DNA of 64,000 nt from Hanleya hanleyi (lineage: Eukaryota > Mollusca > Polyplacophora > Lepidopleurida > Hanleyidae). The position numbers and the translations under genes were made by a program. Under the pieces are notes generated by a model. It was not told where the DNA came from and ran no database searches. It worked only from the letters and a program-made list of their open reading frames with translations. Below, in pieces: positions 35,215 through 45,603 of this stretch (its first letter is position 1; the number at the start of each line of letters is the position of its first letter). The stretch covers positions 62,001 through 126,000 of the forward strand of contig JAVTVY010047934.1 in NCBI GenBank assembly GCA_036873755.1, given 5' to 3'.

Positions 35215-35844
35215 TGTGACGGAGCTACCCACTACAGTAGAATAGCCGGCCGAACGCAGCCGATCGAGTAAGGTCCAGGAACAGCTGTCCGAACGCAGCT
35301 GATTCGGATAGTTTCGTATGTGGTTGTTTCGCATCTCCAAACTGTTGTATTCTGGGGTAATTGGAATCCTAACTTGTTAATTGTTTATTAATGCTTTTCC
35401 CAGCCATTTGTTTCAACACATTTGTTGCCGATTACTTCTCGGATTGCGTGCGTTTGTTGTCGGGCACCGTGCCATCAACCGGGCGACCCCACACTTTGAC
35501 CTTTCTGCCATCTTTGCAAAGCGTGTGTCGGACGTCGTTCTGTGTTTCGGGGCAGACATGAACCCGTTTAAATGTAATTAACCTGTATTTCTGCCATATT
35601 CTGAGGTGTTTCTTCCGTTGGTCGACGGTCCGCCTGTTGTAAACTACATGTAGATGGATGATACAGCTGTGTGTGCAGAGTAGAGATTAGCCCACAAGGG
35701 ATTTTTCCCGGGTTACCTCCCTTGTCCGAGATATTCAAATCTCGTGACCACCTGGTGCCCTATGGTAATTAAAGGAGCTTCATCTCGCATAAATAGATGT
35801 GTTTGTGTTGGTCTGTGTATGTCGGGGCTCCCACCTGTGTCACA
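35215..35844 (+). repeat. 3' LTR
   Basis: A 630-bp partner of 28173-28802 with the same TGTGAC/GTCACA ends. The following ATTG repeats the 4 bp before the 5' LTR. Confidence 0.93.
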
Positions 35845-35963
35845 ATTGCTAGTTTTCTTAGGATCCGTAGTGCTACTTCCTATATGCAATGGTCGGCTTC
35901 ATAAAGGCAGCGGCTTGTCTTCCCAGAAGTAATTGTGATATCCCAAATGAAATGGTCCTCTTC

Positions 35964-36535
35964 TTAACCCCATCTGGCTTGGGCGATTTAGGGTGTAACC
36001 CAAGCTTGGCAGGGTCGGAAAGTGCCCCTCTTTATATTTCTTCGCTATCCATATGGCTAGAGCACTGAATCTTACTACACTATATCCTTCAGTCAATTTC
36101 TACTGGAAAATGTAAAACAAATTCAATATGGCCGCAATGATGACGTCACTGTGACGTCATTTTCAAAAAGGCATTTTTTTGAACGTTTTTTATTTATGTT
36201 TTTCTTCGCCAAAACTGCATTAGTAAATAATAATCTGATGTGAAATAAAATAGCTTTTGCCCATTTTTCCCGCAGAAAGTCGGGAATTTTGAAGAAAAAT
36301 GACGAAAATATCACTTTTCTGGTACCCTGCAGGGTCGCCATTTCGAATTTATACATGTGATCATCTGCTTGGGTTTTATGCAAATAGGTTCAAAATGACC
36401 TCAATATGATAAACTAAAAAATCACGCAGTGTCAGCTCTCAAGTTTTTGTCGTTCGGTAGATAGGAGCAAAAAAAGGCGGTGAAAGTGCATTCCCCCCCC
36501 CCCCCCCTTCCCCTCCCGTCAGGCCAGGTATAGGG
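35964..36535 (-). repeat. MITE-like family A, copy 5
   Basis: Inverted copy with TTAACCCCATCTGG at the low end. The internal TGATGACGTCACTGTGACGT, AATCTGATGTGAAATAAAAT and GGTCGCCATTTCGAATTTA are retained. A 17-base C run near 36492 and GGCCAGGTATAGGG lie at the high end. It sits inside the 21-bp minisatellite. Confidence 0.88.
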
Positions 36536-36894
36536 CGACATACAGTGGTCCGTTTTACCAAGAGCAATGGATGTCTTGATAAAGATAGTGTCACTAGTTC
36601 TCAAATGAAGTGGTTGACTTCCCACTTTCGTTTGTAGTCTATCTTCAAGCAGTAGCGCTACTTCTGAAAAAGGGGTGCTACTCCACAATGTAGTTGCCTT
36701 CATAAAGATAATGGCATTAGACGCAGCGGGGTTACTTCCGGAAGGCAATAGTCGTCTTATAACAATTGATAGTAGTATTCTTTGCATCAGTGGTCGTACT
36801 TTACAAGGGCAATGAAGTACTTTACAAGGGCAATGATAGTCTTCTCAAAATCCGTGGTAATTTTCTTTGAAGCAGTGGTGTTATACTTTCTGGA

Positions 36895-36962
36895 GATAAT
36901 TAATGGTCGTATTCCCAGATCCATGGAATACTACATGGATCTGGGAATACGGACCATTAATT
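36895..36962. repeat. Short near-perfect hairpin
   Basis: ATTAATGGTCGTATTCCCAG (continuing ATCCATG) is mirrored by CATGGATCTGGGAATACGGA then CCATTAAT, with a one-base difference and a short loop. It lies within the minisatellite, about 150 bp upstream of lectin exon 2. Confidence 0.9.
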
Positions 36963-37111
36963 GTCGCTACTTTCCGAAAGCAGTGGTTTACGGTCGAAAG
37001 CAGTGACATTTTTTCCTAAAAGCAGCGATAGTTCGTCTCAGGATTACTGGCATTTCCTTTAAAATCCTGTGCTATTTCCTTATCAAGAATTAAGTAAAAT
37101 TATATTGTTAG

Positions 37112-37291
37112 TTTCATGTCCAGTCTGGATGGGGTATGTATTCGATACCGGAAGTGGAATGTGCATCAAACTTGTGGCGTCAACGTCAAGTACATGGAAC
37201 GAGGCTGCCGAAGGATGCGCTGCAGATCGGGCTCAACTTGTGAAGGTTGATTCGCAAGCAAAACATGATTTTATCGTGTCTTTAATATTGG
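37112..37291 (+). CDS. PAN-CTLD secreted protein, exon 2 (first half of C-type lectin domain)
   Basis: Acceptor TTGTTAG and donor G|GTGAGT bound a 180-bp phase 1-1 exon. It encodes SCPVWMGYVFDTGSGMCIKL, then TWNEAAEGCAADRAQLVKVD and SQAKHDFIVSLI, the first two strands and helices of a long-form C-type lectin domain. The LVKVDSQAKHDFI stretch is the usual helix 2 signature. Three of the six domain cysteines lie here. Upstream sequence is minisatellite. Confidence 0.88.
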
Positions 37292-37504
37292 GTGAGTATG
37301 TTTACATTACCTGGCTCAGGAATTAATTATGAGCCGAAATTGCGATATATATATATATTTTATGACACGCGAATAATTTGGATAATACAAGCATTAATCC
37401 TCCATGGTGAAATACAATTATATGCAAAGCCTCAATATTGTTGTAAACATTAAATTCAAATTCAATTGTATGCTCTTTATACGGCGCTGATAGATTCTAT
37501 TCTA

Positions 37505-38260
37505 CGTTATTGACTCCGTCACGTTAGTGACCCCGTCACAACCTAGTAACTCCGTCACAACGTTAGTAACCCCGTCACAACGTTCGTAACCCCATCACAA
37601 TGTTATTATCCCGTCACAACGTTATTAACCCCGTCACCTCGTCAGTAACCACGTCACAACGTTATTAACCCTGTCACCTCGTCAGTAACCCCGTCACAAT
37701 GTTATCAACCCGTCACCTCGTCAGGAACCCCGTCACCTCGTCAGTAACCCCGTCATCTCGTCAGCAACCCCGTCACGTTATTAACCCCGTCACCTCATCA
37801 GTAACCCCGTCACCTCGTCAGTAACCCCGTCACAACGTTCGTAACCCCATCACAATGTTATTATCAAGGCACAACGTTATTAACCACGTCACCTCGTCAG
37901 TAACCCCGTCACAACGTTATTAACCCCGTCACTAGGTCAGTAACCCGTCACAACGTTATTAATCCCGTCACCTCGTCAGTAACCACGGCACAACGTTATT
38001 AACCCCGTAACCTCGTCAGTAACCCCGTCACCTCGTCAGTAACCCCGTCACAACGTTCGTAACCCCATCACAATGTTATTATCAAGGCACAACGTTATTA
38101 ACCACGTCACCTCGTCAGTAACCCCGTCACAACGTTATTAACCCCGTCACTAGGTCAGTAACCCCGTCACAACGTTATTAACCCCGTCATCTCGTCAGTA
38201 ACCCCGTAACAACGTTATTAACCCCGTCACCTCGTCAGTAACCCCATCACAACGTTTCTT
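37505..38260. repeat. 20-bp satellite array in lectin intron 2
   Basis: About 38 units alternate between CACAACGTTATTAACCCCGT and CACCTCGTCAGTAACCCCGT forms. A higher-order block containing the rare variant TTATTATCAAGGCACAACG recurs 218 bp apart (37859 and 38077), showing recent segmental amplification. It occupies more than half of the 1.3-kb intron. Confidence 0.95.
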
Positions 38261-38454
38261 CGGGCTCTGGGAAACCTGAACGAATTCTGTGATAAACTAG
38301 AAACCGTTTCACAAGTTAGGCGAGTAACTAGACAAAAAGGGGGAAAAATCTGAAAAGGTAACAAAATCAAGGGGAGAAAAATGTCATTACCTCTTTGAGC
38401 CACCGTAGAGGAGCCTATGCTAGTTTGATCAATGGAGAATTCCGCCTAGTGTAT

Positions 38455-38502
38455 GGTCTCAAGTGAGTGAATAGGGTTTAACGTCGCTTTCAGTCTGTAT
38501 GG
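38455..38502 (-). repeat. Solo SINE/LINE tail fragment
   Basis: CAAGTGAGTGAATAGGGTTT then AACGTCGCTTTCAG is the reverse complement of the tail shared by the local LINE and SINEs. Only the tail is left. Confidence 0.75.
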
Positions 38503-38597
38503 TCTCAAAATGATAGTGGTGGTGGTAGTGGGGTCTCTGAAGATAGCGATAAAAAAATAATGTATAATTCTGATAGTGATGTATGTTTATCTTATAG

Positions 38598-38824
38598 GTG
38601 CGACTGAACTGATGGGTTATTTTATCGGCCTGAACGACGTGAAATGGGAGGGGATGTTCGTATGGACGGATGGTACCGTCGCCGATTATCATATTTTCAA
38701 TCGCAACCAACCGGATGGAGGTACCAAAGAGCAGTGTGTGTGGATCCGCAGAAACAGCCAACTCTGGGGAGATATTCCATGCAGCAACACCCAAACATAT
38801 ATTTGTGAAATCCGAGGTCTGTGA
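38598..38824 (+). CDS. PAN-CTLD secreted protein, exon 3 (second half of C-type lectin domain, stop)
   Basis: Acceptor TCTTATAG and phase 1 entry continue exon 2 exactly. It encodes YFIGLNDVKWEGMFVWTDGT, then NRNQPDGGTKEQCVWIRR and LWGDIPCSNTQTYICEI, ending at TGA 38822-38824. The IGLND, WTDG and final cysteines confirm the lectin fold. The ligand loop is QPD, usually linked to galactose-type sugars, but the partner WND motif is WGD (WGDIPC), so calcium ligation may be weakened. Full protein is 240 residues: signal peptide, PAN-like module, lectin domain. A role in sugar recognition outside the cell is inferred from the domains only. Confidence 0.9.
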
Positions 38825-38904
38825 AATAATGAATGTGGGGTCACTCGGGAAGATGACAATCTGACAGCACATATCCACAAGATTGTATTCTGCAGCTAAA
38901 TATT

Positions 38905-39030
38905 TCTTATGCGCTATCTAAGGGAACGACGTGACTTTGTAGTTGGTCATATCGGAGTCTTTTTGAGCCTATTTGCATACCCCCCCCCCCCCCGATCATA
39001 GCATCATGGATAAATTCAAAATGGCGGCCA
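38905..39030 (+). repeat. MITE-like family A, copy 6 (truncated)
   Basis: Contains GCGCTATCTAAGGGAACGAC, GAGCCTATTTGCATACC, a C run, and AAATTCAAAATGGCGGCC. It is cut at both ends; the right side abuts the Gypsy relic. Confidence 0.85.
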
Positions 39031-40340
39031 TACGGCAGCTCATAGTCCTATCCACGCCCCAGGACCGCTGCGAAGGTTGAAAAAGTTAAGAGGCCCGTCA
39101 TATCCGCTGCTGGTTCCAGTGAGGAACGGGCCTACTTTGAATAACGATGGTCGGATTACATCGACGCTACTAATGTTAACGGTCGAGATAAAGTGGTACA
39201 ACTACTGGAATGCTGCGATGATCCAATTCGGAAGGACATGACGGGATCAGCTGGTGGCATGCAAACAAGACTGAGCAAGAAATACTTGCTGCCATCAAGA
39301 AACTTGATTCTCCGTGTGGAAAATACAATGATGGCCAGAGTCACACTCCACAACATTCGCCAAGATCGTGATGAACTAGTTCGTAGTTTAGGGGCCCGCA
39401 TTAGTGGTCAAGCTGGTGTATGTAAATTCACAATGCAATGTCCAGGCTGTGATATCAATGTCAACTACAGCGACGAAATCAACCGCGACGTCCTCACTGG
39501 AGGAATTGATCACGAAATCCAGTAGGACCTTCGAGGTGATAAGAACTAGAATATGACCCTGGAAGGTCTTTCAGTTCGTTTAGTCCAAAGAGGCTGGGAA
39601 ACGTTCCGCATCGCGCCTGCTTGACTCTCATGCAGTGGAAGTAGCTAGCAGCACATACAGAAGAACCAAGCAAGTGGCTGTTAAAGACCACAATGGAATT
39701 TGTTCCTACTGCTGTAAAAAAGGACACGGCAAGAGAGCCCCCAATCACATGCACAAGAAGGAATGCCCTGCATTCGGCCACAAGTGCATACAGTGCAACC
39801 GCGATAATCACCTGGAGAGTGTCTGTAGAAGCAAAGACAAACCGAAAGGCATGGGACCTGCCTCTTCCAACGATCATGATTGTGAGGGAGCTGTGTTTGA
39901 CGCACTGTGCACCGTTACTTCTTCCGAAACCCAGCGTTGTGGTACCTCCATAGCCCTTGACCATCATCTCTAGGACATTCTCTCCGACACATGGACCAGG
40001 AAGAGCTCAAGGCCTCAGCCATTCATTCATCTGACAATCGCCGTCCTACCAGAGGATTATAAAGCCATTGGCTGTACAATTACTGCGAGGACAGACACAG
40101 GATGCCAAAGCTGCCTTCCCGATATTAAAGTTGTTCATCGTCTCGGTTTACGACAGTCTGACCTCATCCCTGTTACCATGAAGATGTATACAGCCAATAA
40201 TGGAAACACCAGGATCCTTGGTACCACAGTACTCCGTATTTCGGGCCTAGATAGCGAGGACCGCCGTGTTGAAACAAGGCAAATGACCTACATCATTGAC
40301 ACTTCGGACAAACTCTTCATCAGCAGGGACGCCTGATACA
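39030..40340 (+). pseudogene. Decayed Ty3/Gypsy gag-protease relic
   Basis: A gag core is encoded at 39193-39525 (ENTMMARVTLHNIRQDRDEL; GARISGQAGVCKFTMQCPGC). A zinc-knuckle region follows at 39635-39860 (CSYCCKKGHG; CPAFGHKCIQC), then a protease-like stretch at 40080-40335 (RTDTGCQSCLPDIKVVHRLG). Stops and frameshifts occur near 39525-39555, 39970 and elsewhere, and reverse transcriptase onward is absent. It is a different Gypsy family from the intact element at 28173-35844. Confidence 0.8.
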
Positions 40341-41380
40341 AAAGGGATGCCTCCTCGATCGCATTCGATCGACTTTATCTAGTTCATTACTGGTATTAAA
40401 TAATTTCTGGACAAAATAAGAACAAAGAAATATATGACAGAATATAACATCATAATCATCTGGAACAGTGACAGGAAATTGTAGGACCGGACATGCAGGA
40501 TTCAGACAATTGAATATTTGATCCGTGAAGATTTTGATGGGAGCTCAAACCAAAAGTGAGCGGTATCAGCATTGGTGAACCCAGTAAAAATGATGGGTGG
40601 TTCTGCCTTTGTCCGGGGGTGTTTTGAATGGCTGGCTTTATCTAAGGAGCTTGTTTTCACTTTGATAAGGGACAAGCATTTCACATTTGTTCCCTCTAGT
40701 GAGCCAGGTGAGCCTTGCCTATTATAAATTCTGTCACATTTATGCTCTACAGTGGCGTAGGAAGCGAGGGGGGGGGGGGGGCACAACACGCTAGTTTGTC
40801 TCCCCCCCCTACGTTTTGTTTATGAACGCTGCTGAAGGAGAGAAAGATACACTCAAAGCCAGGGATTTTGTGGATTTAATCAAATCAATTGTTATGCAAG
40901 GGTTAATATAGCTTGTTTGAGCTGTTCTCGAATAGCAAAGTTTCGTCTAAATTCTCATTTTTTTTAAATAGCTTTTTGGAACTGTTAAAATGCCAAGTTA
41001 TGGTGAGAAATATTACTTCAAACAAGTGCTCAAAAAACGGTAGATTGTGGGAAATGAAGCCTAGAATTCAATTTTCCGCCCGTGGGGCATGATCCCGGAT
41101 CACCCTATGATTGCATCCCTACCCCCTTCCTCCCCCCTCCATCTCTTTTGAGGACCTTCCTACGCTCCTGCTCTAGGCTATGTCGACAAATACTACACTA
41201 CAACAATACTAAATGGATTTTAATTCTGTAAAGTTCTGCAGGAACTGACCAGGGTCGTCGTCAGGATTTCATTAAAGGGGCTTGGTTGGTATGCTTATTT
41301 ATTACAGCCCAGGACTGTGCTGTCTAACATTGGAAAATAACACCCGGTTCGGCGTGGAGAAGGGGTCGTTCGCAGCCAGA
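40341..41380. other. No gene recognised
   Basis: Contains G and C runs (about 40767-40780 and 40803-40810). An inverted motif runs from GTGGCGTAGGAAGCGAGG (40752) to CCTTCCTACGCTCCTGC (41154), suggesting the ends of a 420-bp repeat. Confidence 0.5.
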
Positions 41381-41383
41381 ATT

Positions 41384-41575
41384 GTGTTGAAAATAACACA
41401 AATTGTGTTAGAATCAACACTAATTTGTATTGAACTCAACACAATTTTGTGTTGATATATGAAGTTTAACACAAAACCATGTTGATTTCACCACAAAACA
41501 TTTTGTGTTGAAGCCATTTCAGCGCAAAATTGTGTTAAAACAACACAATATTTTTCACATTGTAAATTAACACAA
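41384..41575. repeat. Cluster of AACACAA/TTGTGTT palindromic motifs
   Basis: At least ten occurrences of AACACAA or TTGTGTT lie within 190 bp, many arranged as AACACAAnTTGTGTT. They resemble a subterminal array of a DNA transposon, but no terminal inverted repeat was found. Confidence 0.7.
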
Positions 41576-42054
41576 TTGGAGCCGGTGAAAAACTTAATAT
41601 GAAATAGGCAAAGCCAGAAACGAGAGGACGAAGTACTTCTCCGCTCGCTTCTATGCTTTGTCTATTTCATATACGGTATATTTCATATTCATATATTAAT
41701 ATTGCATATTTCTATGCGATACTGATGTGGCTTATTTTCCAAAATATCCATTAATTTTTCCTAGTCCTAAAATTAAACAGCTTTACATTTTATTAATAGT
41801 AATTTGCTGGTGTTTTGCTGATTTATATATGTGCCGTGTGTCAGCAGCTTTAAACGTATATCTGTCGACCCATTGCAGAATGTCCGCACGGCTCTCGGAA
41901 TTCGCCGAAGACCGTTTACACGTTTTCTTTTAAACATTACAAGAAAACAGATCAAGATACAGAAATGAGATTTATAGATTCATAATCCTTTAATACTGTA
42001 GATGCGAAATATATACATGGATTATGGAGGCACTTTTAAGGAAAATGAAAAAAT

Positions 42055-43785
42055 AACAAGAGCCCAAGGGGCTTCAACATACGCCCGTATATCTGGAATT
42101 ACATTGGTCCAAATTTCAAGGTTGTTTAATAGCCTTGATTCCAGTTGGTAGCTAGCAATCCAGAGAAAGGTCTACAATTTTGTGCTTCTGAGAAAGTAAC
42201 ATATATCACATCTTATATTGAATGATAAACTAAAATGGGCTTAACTCTTGGTAACTAGTTGACCGTGAAGCATGATTCGCTAGCTCACATATCCCACACT
42301 GAAATCGACAACTGTCAAACACAAGAAAATAGTAGTTTTCCTGCTAATGGATTCCTTTCAGACGAGATAATTTTTCATGGAGGAAGAATGTGATGAAGTA
42401 AATCTTTGTTCTTGAGTTGATAAACAGGTATGAAGTTCATAAAGGACCCCTCTCCCCGTTAAATTAGTAAATATATGGTTTATATTTCACAACAGTTTAA
42501 CTAAATGTAGCTGTTTCAAACATAGGAGACAACTCCACAGGACAAATGCCATGTGCAGGTAGGGGAGAGAATATTCCAACCTAACACATATAGTCAGCTA
42601 AACTTGATTCAGTTTTGGGGGACTGTGACCTTGACTTTTGACAAATTGATCTCAAAATGTATGGCTCCTCTTTGCCATGCGAGTAAGGAACACTCAAAGT
42701 TTGGTACCAATCCATACCTTGAAACTAGAGACAACAATTGTTAAAGGATGAATGGACAGAACGCAACATCGCATTACACGATCTCCTCTTCAACAGGCAT
42801 ATGAAAATTAAACATTTATAAATAATGTTAGTATTTATTATCAAATCAAACCTGCTATTGCTTTGATTGCCCAGCCCATCCTCCCCTCACTCTACGACCT
42901 TGCACAGACACACCTACAGGCTGCAGTAGAAAGAGGAAAGTATTCGTGTGGGCACATGTCGGTATATTCTGGTACGTGACACATCATGTCCCCCTGATAT
43001 ATCTACTGACACAAAAAAGTAGTTTTCAAAGATTTATTGATTCTGGAGTCACAGTTACCTTGACTATTGACCTTGACCTAAATTTTGGTACATTACAAAC
43101 TGTCTCCCCGTAATTTCTCAATCGACAGAAAAAAATCATGTATCTACTGACACAAAGAAATGTTATATTTAATAATATCCTGATTTTGACCTTGACCTAA
43201 TTTTTGGTAACACTTCATTTCCCCCTACTGAATCCACTCACAAAAAATTGTTAATTTTTAACGATTTCCTGATTTTTCGGTCACAATGACCTTTGACCTC
43301 TGACCTCGACCTACATTTGGTATGCAACACGTCGTTCCCTCCTATGGCATCCACTCACCAAAAAAATAGAACTGTAGATAGAAAAGTGTCAATGATCAAT
43401 GATTTCCTGATTTTAGGCAAAAGTGACCTTTGACCTCTGACCTTGACCTCAATGTTGGTACGCGACACATCGTCTCCACCTAGCGTATCCACTCACAAAA
43501 AAATGCAACTATGGATAGAAAACGTTCACAGATATAGACCGGACACGAATACTTCAGTGATTTCCTGTTTTTTAGGCCAGTGACCTTTGACCTCTGACCC
43601 CGACCTTCATTTTGGTATGCGACACATCGTCTCCCCGTAGGGTATTCACTCACCAAAAATTGGAACTGTAGATAGAAAACTGTCCCAAATATAGACCGGA
43701 CACGACGGACAGACGGTATGGCAGACAGACGGACGGAAACCGCCATCACATAATACGTCCGCCTTTTGACGGGCGTATAAAAACG
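42055..43785. repeat. Composite repeat with ATACGCCCGT ends and TGACCT-rich units
   Basis: The low end has CATACGCCCGTATATCTGG and the high end GACGGGCGTATAAAAACG, an inverted ATACGCCCGT pair. Between about 42930 and 43720 a roughly 130-bp unit repeats about six times: TTGGTACGCGACACATCGTC, TATCCACTCACAAAAAA, GATTTCCTGATTTT, then TGACCTTTGACCTCTGACC. It ends with GACGGACAGACGG. No coding capacity is seen. Confidence 0.7.
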
Positions 43786-44884
43786 AGATTTGATTAGACC
43801 CTACCAACGACAGTGATTAGATTGGGTCTGATTTTAGTTAGACTGGCACATGACTGGGGGCCGGCTAAGCCCAGGAAGCTCTGGGATTCTAGACGGCCGG
43901 AGACGCATTCTGACCAATTTCCGATGGATAAAATCGCAAATCATCTCTCAGTTATCGCTCGTATTTTGTTAGTTTTTGTGCTATTCTGCGAGGGTTCCTG
44001 GAATTGTTTTTGAGAATCTAAACGTGAAATGGCGCGTTCCGGCATTTTGACAGCTATTTCCCACTTCCGAGAACTGTATTTTTTAGACTGATGTACAACA
44101 AAAAGAACAACGGTTTTTTAAATAGAATTAATCACTTTTGTATGGTGTATGGTCCCTCCTGAGATTTTTATACTTATATTTAGTAAATAGTGTCCTGTTG
44201 CATTTTGACGGAATATTTGAACTTAGAAGAACTTTTGTAGAGTGAACTAACGGAACTAACTTTCTTCTCTCTAGTAGGTCGGGGATAATCTTAAATCTAG
44301 ATTTAAAATTGTGCTTTCTAGACAGTACAGCCTATTTTCGACTTGTTTTGGATTAAGGTAAAAGGTTGTTCAGTTCGGAACCAAGTCCCGACTGTTATGT
44401 TTTTGATTGCATGGCCTGTCCGTTTCTTAAAACTTTAGATATCCAACACTTTCGGTTCAGCCTTCATGTTTTATTTTTGGGAACTTCATAAGGCTTATAC
44501 AGACGGACAACCTAGAAAATTGTCGAATTTACAAACGCAAAACGCTGCCTTCTGCATTCTGATAATAATAGTAGGTCTTTTACCGCATCACATTTGTCAT
44601 TCTCTCTGGAAAACTATCAAAACTTTAGTGTAGTGTTTATTTATTTTTTCTGCTCAAATTATTGGGGGGCTTCAGGCCCCGTAGCAATCTAGCCCCAGAA
44701 CTCACTTTAGCTGCGAAAACTGACCTCTGGCCTAGTGGATTTCTGGGAGAAGGAAACGGAAACGTCGCACTTGTTTGTTTACTTTCTTATTTATTCTACT
44801 TTTTATATGTTTTGTACTCTGTCCCAAATGGGATGCTCAGTGCAATAAAGAATCTTATCTTATCATGCACACAATTAATTTTCG
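43786..44884. other. No gene recognised
   Basis: AT-rich sequence; short frames only. Confidence 0.5.
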
Positions 44885-45201
44885 GCGGAACCAATCTCGC
44901 ATTCGTCTATTTCCGTATTGGCGGAAATTAGCCCAGTTGCTGAGTTCTGGTGATAGATTGCTATTATTCAACTAAACATAGAAATAGTTTTGTATAATTT
45001 GAATGAGTTATGTTCGTTTGGTTAAAATTAACTGAATTTCACAATAAAATGCACCCGGATCTCTCGCTTATCAAAGGCACTATTTCTTAGCCGGCTCACT
45101 GCGTGATCGTCATACGCTCCCCACCAGTGGGGATTTGTGCGTTCTATGTGAGAGGCTTGTTCCGCCAATACGGAAATAGCCGAACGTGAGATTGGCCCCG
45201 T
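44885..45201. repeat. Inverted repeat pair, 40-bp arms
   Basis: GCGGAACCAATCTCGCATTC (continuing GTCTATTTCCGTATTGGCGG) at 44885-44924 is mirrored at 45162-45201 with about five substitutions. The interior is unrelated. This is a MITE-like candidate. Confidence 0.75.
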
Positions 45202-45603
45202 AGCCGCCAAGGGGCTTCGCCATGCCTGTTCGGTACTCCGGCGGTAACTGTATCATATTATTATTGACTCCGGCGGTAGTCAGATCTCACTCCGCCGTAT
45301 GTTGTATCAGCACTTCCACACAGGTCATATTCATGCGTCGTAAAAGCATCGAAATTCTTCCTTTTCACATATAAATATCTTGCCATTAAAAGGCAACATC
45401 GTTTTACATAACGATCGTAGGTATATTCTTGATTAATTAGATAAAATGCATATTTGATGTAGTTTTTCTAAGAAAGGTTTCTAGATTTGGCTTCTAATGG
45501 AAGTAATTGTCTGTTTAGAATTATCCCGTTCTCAAAAGCACGTCAGCTAGTTAAATAAACGTACCATCTAACGACTGAAACAATGTGATATTGTTGATAG
45601 GGT

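Larger units (their letters stand above)
28173..35844 (+). mobile_element. Complete Ty3/Gypsy LTR retrotransposon, young but disabled
   Basis: A 7,672-bp element with two 630-bp LTRs that differ by eye at only two positions. LTR ends are TGTGAC...GTCACA and the insertion is flanked by a 4-bp ATTG duplication (28169-28172 and 35845-35848). The order is LTR, primer-binding site, gag, pol (protease, RT, RNase H, integrase), LTR, with no env-like frame. Pol is split by a small deletion in RT. Transcription is in the same sense as the lectin gene, whose first intron it occupies. Confidence 0.95.
35845..37080. repeat. Degenerate 21-bp minisatellite
   Basis: Imperfect units with the theme AAGGCAnTGGTnnTCTTCnn repeat at about 21 bp. 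Examples are TATGCAATGGTCGGCTTCAT, AAATGAAATGGTCCTCTTCT, AAGGCAATAGTCGTCTTAT and AGGGCAATGATAGTCTTCTC. The array is interrupted by a family A MITE (35964-36535) and ends about 30 bp before the exon 2 splice acceptor. Confidence 0.7.

Noticed and set aside
37505..38260. CRISPR-like array
   Set aside because: Units are contiguous 20-bp tandem repeats without unique spacers, in an animal intron.
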